A DNA stretch of 64,000 nt from Diplosphaera chodatii (taxonomy: Eukaryota > Chlorophyta > Trebouxiophyceae > Prasiolales > Stichococcaceae): the NCBI GenBank assembly GCA_032358165.1, contig JAALGY010000020.1, positions 1,054,001-1,118,000 on the forward strand, written 5' to 3'. Numbering within the stretch: the stretch's first letter is position 1; every line of letters begins with the position of its first letter. A program made the translations under genes and the position numbers. Below, piece after piece: positions 19,233-28,567 of this stretch. The notes below the pieces were generated by a model that ran no database searches, was not told the DNA's origin, and saw only the letters and a list, made by a program, of their open reading frames with translations.

Positions 19233-19262
19233 GCCGGGCGCAGCCCGGCCCCAACACCCCTA
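19233..19262 (-). promoter_or_regulatory. Candidate stop-readthrough element at ORF1/ORF2 junction
   Basis: ORF1 ends at TAG (19260-19262) in the context TGC TAG GGG. Ten nt further on the strand forms the perfect stem GCCGGGC/GCCCGGC with a TGC loop (19233-19249). ORF1 and ORF2 share a frame, with 19 sense codons between TAG and the GTG at 19202. UAG followed by G and a structure 8-10 nt downstream is the arrangement used for retroviral gag-pol readthrough. Non-AUG initiation or reinitiation is the alternative. Confidence 0.55.
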
Positions 19263-20675
19263 GCAGACATGGTTGGGGGTGGGTTTGGGGGTGGCTGGCG
19301 CCTTTGCTGGAGAGGGTGATATGCCCTCAGCCAAAGTGGGGCCACCAGCTGATGTGTGAGAAGTGGGCTCAACAGGCAGCACAGCAAAGCGTGATGCAAT
19401 GCCAAGGGGAGCAACAGCAGGGTGAGGGCCAAGAGCGCTTGGCCGCCGCTGCCGGCGCGGCGCGAGGTGATGCTGTGCAAATTGCATAGCATCTGCGGCT
19501 GCGCGGCGTGCGTTCGCCACCGGAGCTGCGTCCTGGGCTGCATGGTGCTGGCTCCTGCGCAGCTGTGCCGCTGCGTCCCGACGCTGCGGTGCCACACTCT
19601 CAAAAACTGAAACACCGCAAGTGCGGGGAAGGCGCGCTTTCGCGCTGCACATCCTGCGCACAAAAGCACCATCGTCAATGCTGACAACAGCCAGACCGGT
19701 CTTCTGCTTGCTGACACGCATCACGGTGATGTGCTGTGCAGCATCTTGCAAGCAAAGCTTGCTGGTGCAGAAACCCTGTACTGCCGCTGCGGCAACATCG
19801 CTGCTGCTGCCTGCTGCAAAATCCAAGCCGCTGAAGACCCATGCTGCTGAACCAGTGCTGCTGCTGCGTGCTGGGAGCCGCGGCTGCTGTTGTGGATCAA
19901 TGCTGGGCCGGCTGGTTGCTGTTGGCTGCTGTGGCAATGCTGCTGCTGATGCCGTTGCTGATGTTGCAGGCTGGCTGCTGGGAGCTGCTGGCGCGGGTGC
20001 TGCATGCTGCTCTGGAGCTGCATGCTGCCTGTCCGGTGCCATCTGCTGCTCCTGGCTGCTGCTGTTGGGCTGTGGCTGCTGCACATGTATGACAAGCTTG
20101 ACTGGCTGGCATTGCTGCTGCAGTGCCGCTTGCTGATGTGCTGCTGCCTCAAGCTTCAGCTGCTGCACCTCGGCCTCAAGAGACGCAATCCTGCGCAAGT
20201 ATGGCGCAATGGCAGCGTTGGACGAGGGCTGCGGGACTGCACAGCCTGCACTGGAATCACCCTGAGCAGTCTGGGCAGTCACGTGATCCAAGTCAGCATC
20301 ATCTGCAGTTGCATGCACGCATGCAAGTCCACGCAGGGGGCCCCTGGGTGGCCGCTGCTGAGCAGCAGGCGCCGTATAGGCCTCGCTGATGGGTGCCGCG
20401 TTGTGCGTGCAGGACTGCTGACTCAAATCGGCGCTGGAGTCCGACACCGAAAACTCTGCAAGTGCAGCGTCCGCAATGCCGTCCATCGGCTCCATGACGG
20501 CGTGTAGCTGCCGACGAACCGTTTCTGCGTTGGCGCCCCTGCGCACAGACACGTTGTACCGTTTGGCGATCTTCCGGAGTGCAGCCAGGTCACTCAGTGA
20601 CGCAACCGTCGCCCAGTCCATCGCCGCATCTGTTGAGGAGACAACATCAGAGAACGAACGCGTGCAGATCGTCAT
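19260..20675 (-). CDS. LINE-A ORF1: putative RNA-binding protein, intact
   Basis: A 471-codon frame starting at ATG 20675 and ending in TAG. ORF1 proteins of L1-type LINEs bind the element RNA and form the RNP. A helix-rich N-terminal part (about 20-61) has SAP-like spacing. Residues 158-188 form a heptad-rich coiled coil (LRRIASLEAEVQQLKLEAA). A long Gln/Ala/Pro-rich linker follows. Residues 277-358 (from AAWVFSGLDF) have the alternating pattern of an RRM-like fold. The C-terminal ~110 residues are basic and low-complexity. Coiled coil plus RRM is the usual L1 ORF1 order. Domain names are pattern-based inferences; the ORF1 assignment rests on its place just upstream of, and in frame with, ORF2. 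Confidence 0.75.
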   Translation of the reverse strand: MTICTRSFSDVVSSTDAAMDWATVASLSDLAALRKIAKRYNVSVRRGANAETVRRQLHAVMEPMDGIADAALAEFSVSDSSADLSQQSCTHNAAPISEAYTAPAAQQRPPRGPLRGLACVHATADDADLDHVTAQTAQGDSSAGCAVPQPSSNAAIAPYLRRIASLEAEVQQLKLEAAAHQQAALQQQCQPVKLVIHVQQPQPNSSSQEQQMAPDRQHAAPEQHAAPAPAAPSSQPATSATASAAALPQQPTATSRPSIDPQQQPRLPARSSSTGSAAWVFSGLDFAAGSSSDVAAAAVQGFCTSKLCLQDAAQHITVMRVSKQKTGLAVVSIDDGAFVRRMCSAKARLPRTCGVSVFESVAPQRRDAAAQLRRSQHHAAQDAAPVANARRAAADAMQFAQHHLAPRRQRRPSALGPHPAVAPLGIASRFAVLPVEPTSHTSAGGPTLAEGISPSPAKAPATPKPTPNHVC

Positions 20676-21065
20676 GTTATGATGTATAGGAGGTAGATGG
20701 ATAATTGCAGCTTGTGATGCAGGTGCTGGGTGTGTGTGACGCGATATGAGCGGTTGGAGTCAGTATGGGACGCCTCAAACGAGGTGCAATAGCCTCAAAT
20801 GAGGTGCGATGGCTGCGAAATTGCAGCAGAAGGATGATGTGTGTGAGGTGAGTCTGTTTGCAAGGTTTGCAAGCAGGTTGAGGGGTGTAGAGCGCAGGGT
20901 TGCGTGGTTTGACGGGGTTGGTTGGTTGGGTGCGGTTGGCCTCCTGTGAGCGCGCTGCCGGACACCGGGCAGCGCGGGATCCTTCGCGATTGTTGTAGAG
21001 AGCCTGTATGTGGCCAGAGAGCGTGTATAGAACGTGCGCAGGAAACCCTTCCGAGTGCACAGGGC
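20676..21065 (-). other. LINE-A 5' UTR
   Basis: About 390 bp between the ORF1 ATG and the 98-bp repeats, with no long ORF in the minus direction. It presumably holds the internal promoter. No second copy of this region exists in the window, so its 5' limit is uncertain. Confidence 0.55.
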
Positions 21066-21236
21066 AGGCTGGCGATGGCGGCAGCGGCGCGGTGGGCAGC
21101 ACTCAGAGCAGGGTGCAGCAGGTGGCAGGCTGAGGGTAGTGGCGGATGCTGGAAGAAGGCAGGCTGGTGTTGGCGGCAACGGTAGGCGGTGGGCAGCACT
21201 GAGATCAGGGCGCAGCAGGTGGCAGGCTGTCGGAGA
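21066..21236. repeat. 98-bp minisatellite, right flank of LINE-A
   Basis: About 1.7 degenerate units of the same repeat as at 14233-14362 and 46161-48167 (cagcactcagagcagggtgc, caggtggcaggctg). Confidence 0.75.
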
Positions 21237-21410
21237 GGTTTGACAAGGCTGTCGGTCAGGAGGAGGATGCTTACATGATTCCATGCTACATACCACCCGA
21301 GGGAAGCTTGTACGCAACCGGTCCCTGCATGTCTGCGCGGGGTTTTCTGGGTTTACCCGCGGGTGCCGTGGCACGTGGACAGACAGACGTTTGGACATTT
21401 CTAGGATGAT

Positions 21411-22598
21411 TTGCTGGGATCGGCCCTGCAACTCGAGGGGGGCGGCATTTGAGACCGCAGAGGGAGGTATTGGCGCAGTAACATGCGCACTGGACCTGGC
21501 AGGGGCCCCCAAACCGCCTGCCGACAGCCAACGTGCTGTCCCCAACCCACAAGCGACAGCGCAAGCTGATCGCAACTCGAGCTATGGCAGGGCATCCCCC
21601 AACAGGCTGCCAGCATTCAGGACACCCCTGGTCGCTGCAGCGGCGGCGGTACCAGCCAGCCGAAGAACATGCCAGCAGCTGGCGACGGCTGAATGCTAGG
21701 ATCTATGTAGCGCCGCCGCAGAGCCGCACTATGCTGTGCCCACCCCCCTCTATGTGCTATGATGTGCTCGGGGACGCCCACCACCCGTGCTGCGCTGGCA
21801 GCACCGCTGCGCAGGCTATGGCTGCTCCAGCTGACGCCTGCAGGCGGTCTGATGCCGACGTGCTGCAGTGCTGCCGCCATCCAGGTATTGAGCAGCTGTG
21901 CTGGGCGGGTGGGCGCCCCCTCGCCCGGCAGCGCGAAGATGTACGCGCGCCCCTCCGGCGCCGCCGCCGCCGACACCGCTGCCGATGCCGCCGCCGCCGA
22001 CGCCGCTGCCGCCTGGGCTCCTGGGGGCGCGGCTTGGGCCCATGCACGATCTGCCGAGGCCCACCACCTGCACAAAAGCACGCAAACCGGCAGGAACCAA
22101 TCCAAACGAAGCTCATACGACACTGCAGTATCGGGAGCCAGGATCTTTCCCTTCATAGACGTAGGGCGGTAGTGCAGGCGAGTGCGATCTGCGGACCAGT
22201 CCACACATTGTCTGAGCAACTGCACGCCAGCCTGAGAACGGCTGAACGTCAAGAAGTCCCAGACAATAACTGTGAAGGCCCGCAGCAGGCGCAGGTGCTC
22301 AGCGGAATGTACCACACCAGCAGAGTCTATGGGCAAAGACAATGCTGAGGTGAGGAGCTGAAGCACCACATCCGCAGGGATAGGCATGCGCTCATTGAGC
22401 GCAGTGAGTGAACGCTGATGCAGCAGCCAGGATCTACGAGCAGAGGACACCCAGTGGGAAGCGCGCGCAGGCGGCGGCAACCCTGCGTCCTCATGCACTC
22501 GGTTAATGGCTGTGAAGTAGGGCTGTGCTGATGAAGCACCAATGACACCCTCCTCAGCCAAGAAAGCGACATAAGCAAGGATTGCAGCCTCAGAGGCT
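21411..22598 (-). mobile_element. Tyrosine-recombinase element fragment
   Basis: Minus-strand sequence containing the YR coding region and its 3' flank. It lies upstream of a plus-strand LINE-A 3' end, and the two together are flanked by one TSD, so they inserted as a chimera. No RT/RNase H of a DIRS element is seen, so DIRS/PAT-like and Crypton-like origins remain open. Confidence 0.7.
21617..22598 (-). pseudogene. Tyrosine recombinase catalytic domain, N-truncated
   Basis: About 327 codons of genuine sequence; the open frame extends upstream to 22678 only through the antisense of the LINE-A fragment. Numbering from 22678, the catalytic set is visible: Arg147 (DFLTFSRSQAG), a Lys in KGK near 176-178, His287 and Arg290 (SSHSLRSGAAS), His/Trp 309-313 (AHRGGW) and the nucleophile Tyr324 (RRRYIDPSI). 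These enzymes cut and rejoin DNA through a phosphotyrosine link and insert circular copies of DIRS-type or Crypton elements. An Ala-rich insert (215-240) separates the two halves. No stop disrupts the domain, but the N-terminus is missing. Confidence is high for the fold, low for the element class. Confidence 0.78.
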
Positions 22599-22805
22599 GG
22601 CAGCCTTTTTGCGTGTTTGTCATGATCATTGTGCAGAGTTGGAGGGGTGTACATCCAACCGGGATTGAGTGGACCCATTCTGTCAGCGGGGAGTGAACGG
22701 TTTCGGACACGACTCGTTGTGCATGTTGCTCTGGGTTATTCCGCCAGAGCCTGTGGCTAGGCCAAAATGGCCCACCACCAGTATGTAATCAATGTCAATG
22801 TCAAT
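22599..22805 (+). mobile_element. LINE-A 3' end joined to YR fragment
   Basis: About 207 bp: the last ORF2 codons, 3' UTR and (TCAATG)n tail. Its 5' side abuts YR sequence with no separate TSD; the TSD gatgat flanks the whole YR + LINE-A unit. Confidence 0.85.
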
Positions 22806-23550
22806 GATGATAGACCCGCAGCGGTGCGACTCAGCCGCGTGTGCGTGGCATTGCTGCCGCCGCCGCTAGGTCCCCGCACTTGTACGACCATTAGGTAGCC
22901 TTCCTCATCGGGACTATTGCCTTGCGCTGGTCTCATGGGCCCTGCATTCCCTTGTGGTTTCAGTGTCCTCCATTGACATATTTCGAACATGACGTTTTGG
23001 TGACATACTCAGCCGCCCTCATGTTCACACGTGAGAAGCCGCATTGTGCCGCAGAGCCTCGTTCTTGAGCTTGGTTCTGGTCTGGACGCCCCTTGTAAAA
23101 AACAAACAAACAAACAAACAAACAAAACACCCGAGGGAAGCCCATCCTTTGATGGCAAGGGCCCTGCGGTCTGGGAGGCGTTACGTGAGGAGGTGAGCGC
23201 CACCTGCCGCATGGGGCATGTGTTTGTTGTTGGAGACCTGAACGCACGCACCAGCACCTGCCCGGACTTTCCGGGATCTGTCGATCACCCTGTCACAGAG
23301 GAGTTCCTGCCCTCCACCGCCCCTCCTGTGCAGTCACAGCGGCACAGCCGCGACAGCAGGGAGCGGCCCAACAGGTGGGGCAGGGCTCTGCTTGACATGT
23401 GTGTTGAGACATCCGTCAGGATTGCTAACGGTCGTGTTTCAGGAGATGAGGAGGGACAGGTCACTTTCGTTAGCCAAAGTCAGGTGGGCAGCAGCCTGAT
23501 TGACTATGTGCTTGCAAGTGCTGATGCATTCCCTTTGATTCATTCCCTAA

Positions 23551-23567
23551 ACAAACAAACAAACAAA
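23551..23567 (+). mobile_element. Tail-only insertion of (ACAA)n
   Basis: Seventeen bases of AAAC repeats lie between two copies of cattccctaa (23541-23550 and 23568-23577). The empty site is seen at 18430-18450 and 33260-33270 (minus strand). The insertion has an F/G-type tail and TSD but no body. Confidence 0.8.
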
Positions 23568-23797
23568 CATTCCCTAACAGTACTCCCCGCTCCTGAGTCG
23601 GACCATGCAGCCTTGCATCTGCTCATCAAGAGGACCGCCGCCGCTCAGCAGCCGCTCCCACGTCGCCAGCGCCGCCGCCATCAGCAGCAGCACCCGCAGC
23701 AGCCTACGACCCAGCAGCCCCTGCGCCTCGGCGCAGCGCAGCTGGAAGTATGGCAGCAGCGCCTGCAGCGGCCTGATGCGGCAGGCCAACTGATCGA

Positions 23798-23884
23798 CTG
23801 TGCATGTTGCTCTGTTACTCCGCCAGAGCCTGTGGCTAGGCCAAAATGGCCCACCACCAGTATGTAATCAATGTCAATGTCAAA
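23798..23884 (+). mobile_element. Minimal LINE-A tail insertion
   Basis: About 85 bp from the LINE-A 3' end (tgtgcatgttgctctg to the TCAATG tail) interrupts LINE-A ORF2 between gtcgac- and attgcagcgg-equivalent bases. TSD is unclear. The 3' hairpin has a shortened loop here. Confidence 0.75.
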
Positions 23885-24453
23885 TTGCAGCGGCAGCAGA
23901 CGCTGCCCAGGTACCCGATGACATGCATGCTGTGGGCATGCAAGTCGATCAGCTCATTGAGACCACGCAGGCTGAGGTGGCTGCAACGGCGCCGGCCGCC
24001 AAGGGGCGGCGGCGGGACCGCAACGCTGTGCCTCGCTGGTGGGATGCTGACCTGGCCCGCGGACGCCGCGCAGCGCGGCAAGCCGCGTGGCGCGACCCGC
24101 AGTCACCGGCTGCTTGCGCGCTCCGCCAGCAGTACCAGCACCTGCTACGCCGCACCCAGCGCCAGTGGACCCGCAGTCAGGCTCTTGCCCTCACTGAACT
24201 GGCTCGATCAACCAACTCCAAAAAGTTATGGCAAAAGTTCAAACCTGCTAAGAAGCGGTCGTGTCCATAGCAGATGATGTGATGCTTGACTCCTTCCGGA
24301 AACTGCTGGATGCCCCCACAGTTTCATCAAGCACTGCAGGTACCTCGGGTAGTGGTGCTGCGCCAGCTTTTGCCGACGGGAGCGAGCTCAACTCGCCCTT
24401 CACAGCCGGTGCCGTGCAACAGGCTATATAGCCCCTGCGCGGAGGCAAAGCAA

Positions 24454-24806
24454 GCTCACCTTCGCCTACACCCTCACACTCACCTGCCAGCACCCGCCGT
24501 CGCCTTCACCTTCACTTTCGGTCCCATCCTGGACTCCCACCACCGCTCACCTTCGCCTACACCCTCACACCTCAGCTGCCAGCACCCGCCGTCGCCTTCA
24601 CCTTCACTTTCGGTCCCATCCTGGACTCCCACCGCCGCTCACCTTCACCTACACCCTCACACCTCGCCTGCCAGCACCCGCCGTCGCCTTCACCTTCACT
24701 TTCGGTCCCATCCTGGACTCCCACCACCGCTCACCTTCGCCTACACCCTCACACCTCAGCTGCCAGCACCCGCCGTCGCCTTCACCTTCACTTTCGGTCC
24801 CATCCT
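24454..24806 (+). repeat. 92-bp minisatellite (left part of an F VNTR)
   Basis: About 3.8 units. The array is split by element G with the 11-bp TSD ggtcccatcct (24796-24806 and 26203-26213), and continues in phase at 26203. It therefore belongs to the VNTR of the F copy whose core lies at 26.7-27.4 kb. Confidence 0.85.
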
Positions 24807-26202
24807 TGTTTGTTTGTTTGTTTGTTTGTTTGTTTGTTTTTTACAAAGGGCGTCCAGACCAGAACCAAGCTCAAGAACAAGGCTCTGCGGCACAATGCGG
24901 CGTCTCACGTGTGAACGTGAGGGCGGCGAAAGAATGTCATGTCACACATCAAGTGTCGAACTGTGCAGATGGAGGACACTGAAACCGCAAGGGAATGCAG
25001 GGTCAATGAGACCAGCGCAAGGCAATAGTCCCGGTGAGGAAGTCTAAGCTACATGGATGCAAACGTGCTGCAAAGGCTAAGAAGCGCGAGATCAGCAACG
25101 CCAGCAACGCGGTCCAATCACCCAGGCCACAAATGCAATGTCTAGATCTACGTGATTCCGTGTGACTCTACGTGATGCCATCAGAACTGCTGGATTGCTA
25201 TGACCGCCGCTGATGCGGCCGGAGCTAGCGGCAGACTGCGGCAATGGCAGCTGCGGCCAGCGGCGGCGACGGCAGCTGGCGATGGTGAAGCTGCGCGGCT
25301 GAGGAGGCAGCACACGCCGATATGACACTGTGACACAGCCGCGGGTATGTGCATCTGCAGTCTGAGAAGAATGTTCTGTGAGTGTCGGCTGTCGATGGCA
25401 AGGCGGCGCAGCTGATGCCAGACGCCAGTCTACAGCAGGCTCCCCCAAACCGCTGCAAACCGGATCTGACAAGAGCCAAGGCGCTGCTGGAGCTGCGTAG
25501 ATGGATGCTGTGCGCCGCTGAACGCCGGATGTGCGCCTAGCCGCTACAGGGTGACCAAGCCTGCAGTAGCACAGTCGCGCATGCGGCGCAGGCGGCTGAA
25601 GCGGCTGCTGTGAAGGCTGATGGCGGGCTAACGGCTATCAGAGCGTATCATGACGCCGTGTGTGATGGCTGCAGAGCTGTGATGACGCCGGCCAGGCTGT
25701 GAAGGCGGTTTCCGAAACCGCTGTGCTGCGGGATCCCTGCTGATCGCCAAACCGAACTGCCCCCGAAGTCCGGCTGGCGACGCAGGGCCGGCTGCAGGAG
25801 GCTCCTATGACGATGTAGAAGCTGCTGAAGGTGATGGTGAAGGCGTAGAACCGTAGGAGACGGCGTTGAAGGGGCTGGCCTGTGGAGGCGTGCTGGGTGG
25901 TTTGGGGGTCGAAGGCGGCGACTGTGGACTTTCCGTTTGAGCGCTTGCGGTTGACGACGATGAGGAAGGCGCTGAGTGGCTGTGTGAGCGTAGAAGCGGT
26001 GTGGACGTCAGGTTTGGCTGGTAGAGGTGTTGTGCTGCCGGGAATGGCAACAATTTGGGCTGCTGTGATGGGCCGCAAGGCTGGCACGCTGCTCGCGGAG
26101 GCAAGCAAGAGTGGCGAAGGCGATGACGATGCGTGTGATAGCAGCGGCAGGCCGTGCCAGGGGGCCGCTCCCCCTGGCACGGTGAAAACGGAAAGTGGAT
26201 TA
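24807..26202 (-). mobile_element. Element G, 5'-truncated, in 92-bp array
   Basis: A 1,396-bp minus-oriented insertion with tail (TTTG repeats on the plus strand, from 24807), the F-like hairpin and 3' region, then a body unrelated to F. It matches 42383-42749 plus 44487-45507. The 11-bp TSD shows it is mobile in its own right. Minus-strand reading frames in 25,640-26,230 are Pro/Ser-rich and match 45,113-45,568, but I recognise no domain. Confidence 0.8.
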
Positions 26203-27428
26203 GGTCCCATCCTAGACTCCCACCGCCGCTCACCTTCGCCTACACCCTCACACCTCACCTGCCAGCACCCGCCGTCGCCTTCACCTTCACTTTCGGTCCC
26301 ATCTTGGACTCCCACCGCCGCTCACCCTCACCTACACCCTCACACCTCACCTGCCAGCGCCCGCCGTCGCTATCACCTTCACTTTCGGTCCCATCCTGGA
26401 CTCCAACCGCCGCTCACCTTCACCTACACCCTCACACCTCACCTACCAGCACCCGCCGTCGCCTTCACCTTCACCTCAGCCCCATCCTGGACCCCCACCA
26501 CCACTCACCTTCACCTACACCCTCACACCTCACCTGCCAGCACCCGCCGTCGCTATCACCTCCACTTTCGGTCCCATCCTGGACTCCCACCGCCACTCGC
26601 CTTCGCCTACACCCTCACACCTCACCTGCCAGCACCCGCCGTCGCCTTCACCTTCACTTTCGGTCCCATCCTGGACTCCCACCACCACTCACCCTTACCT
26701 ATACGCCCGTACCTCATCTGCCCTGTCAGCCCTGGGCCAAGATCAAGAACAAGAGCAAGAGCAAGACCAAGACCTTAGTAGCATGACAACGCCTAGCAGC
26801 GGCCACCCGCGGAGCCCGCGCGGATGGGAGCACCTGCCTCAGAAGACCCTGGTGCCCGGTGTTGTGCATATCGGACAGCTTGCGGCGTCAGCCGCCAGCC
26901 CTATGTTGTTTGCCAGCGCCAGCCCTCAGTCCCTTTGGGTTTGGTTGCTTTCACCAGCATGCAGGGCGCCTCGCGGCGTATCCGGTCCCAGCGGGCCCAG
27001 AGCTCGGCGTACTTGTACGCAACCGGTCCCTGCATGTCTGCGCGGGGTTTTCTGGGTTTACCCGCGGGTGCCGTGGCACGTGGACAGACAGACGTTTTGA
27101 CATTTCTAGAGTGATATACCCGCAGCGGTGCGACTTCGCCGCGAGTGCGTGGCATTGCTGCCGCCGCCGCTAGGTCCCCGCACCTGTACGACCATTAGGT
27201 AGCCTTCCTCATCGGGACTATTGCCTCTCGCTGGTCTCATGGGCCCTGCATTCCCTTGTGGTTTCAGTGTCCTCCATCGACATATTTCGAACATGACGTT
27301 TTGATGACATACTCAGCCGCCCTCACGTTCCCACGTGAGAAGCCGCATTGTGCCGCAGAGCCTTGTTCTTGAGCTTGGTTCTGGTCTGGACGCCCTTTGT
27401 AAAAAAACAAACAAAACAAACAAATACC
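26203..27428 (+). mobile_element. Element F: VNTR remainder, core and tail
   Basis: About 5.5 further 92-bp units (26203-26705), the CAAG hexamer linker (~26740-26775), the core from accttagtagcatgac (26773) and the tail aaaaacaaacaaaacaaac ending near 27426. With 24454-24806 this makes one F copy interrupted by G. Confidence 0.82.
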
Positions 27429-27988
27429 CCACCTGCCAGCGCCCGCCATCGCCTTTACCTTCACTTTCGGTCCCATCCTGGACTCCCACCGCCGCTCACC
27501 TTCACCTACACCCTCACACCTCACCTGCCAGCGCCCGCCGTCGCCTTCACCTTCACTTTCGGTCCCATCCTGGACTCCCACCACCACTCACCTTCACCTA
27601 CACCCTCACACCTCACCTGCCAGCACCCGCCGTCGCTATCACCTTCACTTTCGGCCCCATCCTGGACTCCCACCGCCGCTCACCGTCACCTACACCCTCA
27701 CACCTCATCTGCCAGCACCCGCCGTCGCCTTCCCCTTCACTTTCGGTCCCATCCTGGACTCCCACCGCCGCTCACCCTCACCTACACCCTCCACACCTCG
27801 CCTGCCAGCACCCGCCGTCACCTTCACCTTCACATTCAGTCCCATCCTGGACTCCCACCGCCACTCGCCCTCACCTACACCCTCCACACCTCGCCTTCCA
27901 GCACCCGCCGTCGCCTTCACCTCCACCTTCGCTCCCATCTTGGACTCCCACCGCCACTCACCTTCACCTACACCCTCACACCTCACCT
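27429..27988 (+). repeat. 92-bp minisatellite, ~6 units
   Basis: It starts directly after an F tail and is interrupted at 27988 by another F with TSD acacctcacct (27978-27988, 28409-28419). Two units carry an extra C (cctccacacctcgcc). Confidence 0.88.
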
Positions 27989-28408
27989 TGTACGCAACCG
28001 GTCCCTGCATGTCTGCGCGGGGTTTTCTGGGTTTACCCGCGGGTGCCGTGGCACGTGGACAGACAGACGTTTTGACATTTCTAGAGTGATAGACCCGCAG
28101 CGGTGCGACTTCGCCGCGAGTGCGTGGCATTGCTGCCGCCGCCGCTAGGTCCCCGCACTTGTACGACCATTAGGTAGCCTTCATCATCGGGACTATTGCC
28201 TTTCGCTGGTCTCATGGGCCCTGCATTCCCTTGTGGTTTCAGTGTCCTCCATCGACATATTTCGAACATGACGTTTTGATGACATACTCAGCCGCCCTCA
28301 CGTTCACACGTGAGAAGCCGCATTGTGCCGCAGAGCCTTGTTCTTGAGCTTGGTTCTGGTCTGGACGCCCTTTGTAAAAAACAAACAAACAAACAAACAA
28401 ACAAACAA
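27989..28408 (+). mobile_element. Element F, 5'-truncated (420 bp)
   Basis: From tgtacgcaaccggtccctgc to the AAAC tail, inserted in a 92-bp array with an 11-bp TSD. No VNTR or linker is present. It begins within a few bases of the truncation point at 21308. Confidence 0.85.
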
Positions 28409-28567
28409 ACACCTCACCTGCCAGCACCCGCCGTCGCCTTCACCTTCACCTTCGGTCCCATCTTGGACTCCCACCACCACTCACCCTCACCTATACACCC
28501 GTACCTCACCTGCCCAGTCCGCACTGGACCACGATCAAGCACAAGAGCAAGAGCAAGACCAAGACCT
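28409..28567 (+). repeat. 92-bp unit plus F linker remnant
   Basis: One 92-bp unit and the CAAG hexamer linker up to gaccttag, i.e. the 5' part of an F whose core is replaced by an F copy in the opposite orientation. Confidence 0.75.

Larger units (their letters stand above)
14363..21065 (-). mobile_element. Full-length LINE-A, carrying nested F and LINE-A insertions
   Basis: Read on the minus strand it has a 5' UTR (~20676-21065), ORF1, the 57-nt junction, ORF2, 3' UTR (14381-14502) and a tail of TCAATG repeats (14363-14380). ORF2 is interrupted by F (15119-16093) and by a LINE-A fragment in the opposite orientation (16758-17009). Subtracting both and their TSDs gives an element of about 5.1 kb, which I take as the full length of the family. 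98-bp repeats flank both ends. Confidence 0.85.
21308..23127 (+). mobile_element. 5'-truncated element F in LINE-A, itself split
   Basis: F sequence at 21308-21410 (from tgtacgcaaccggtccctgc) and 22806-23127 (to the AAAC tail) is one insertion with a 14-bp TSD. It is split by a 1,395-bp unit (21411-22805) flanked by gatgat at 21405-21410 and 22806-22811. No VNTR is present because of 5' truncation. Confidence 0.85.
21237..24453 (+). mobile_element. LINE-A (plus strand), heavily interrupted copy
   Basis: LINE-A sense sequence begins at the ORF2 endonuclease segment (gaggtttgacaaggctg). It is interrupted by F with its nested contents (21308-23127, TSD cacccgagggaagc at 21294-21307 and 23128-23141), a tail-only insertion (23551-23567), and an ~85-bp LINE-A tail insertion (~23798-23884). 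It runs to caaagcaa at 24446-24453 in the RT domain, where a 92-bp array begins. Coding lesions include a one-base loss near 24265 (gtgtccatag for gtgtcccatag) and a stop in gctatatag near 24430. Confidence 0.85.

Noticed and set aside
20676..21065. Independent host gene upstream of LINE-A ORF1
   Set aside because: The frames here are short, low-complexity and without motifs; the position fits a LINE 5' UTR.
21617..22678. Phage or bacterial integrase, hence a bacterial contig
   Set aside because: The surrounding sequence is nested eukaryotic non-LTR retrotransposons with 3' tails and TSDs; the YR fits eukaryotic DIRS/Crypton-type elements.
23097..23127. Telomeric repeat
   Set aside because: The tracts are (AAAC)n/(TTTG)n retroelement tails, not TTTTAGGG- or TTTAGGG-type repeats.
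25707..25724. Palindrome gcggtttc/gaaaccgc in element G as a regulatory hairpin or terminal inverted repeat
   Set aside because: It is a single short palindrome internal to G (also near 45,015), with no partner at the element ends. Not enough to call a function.
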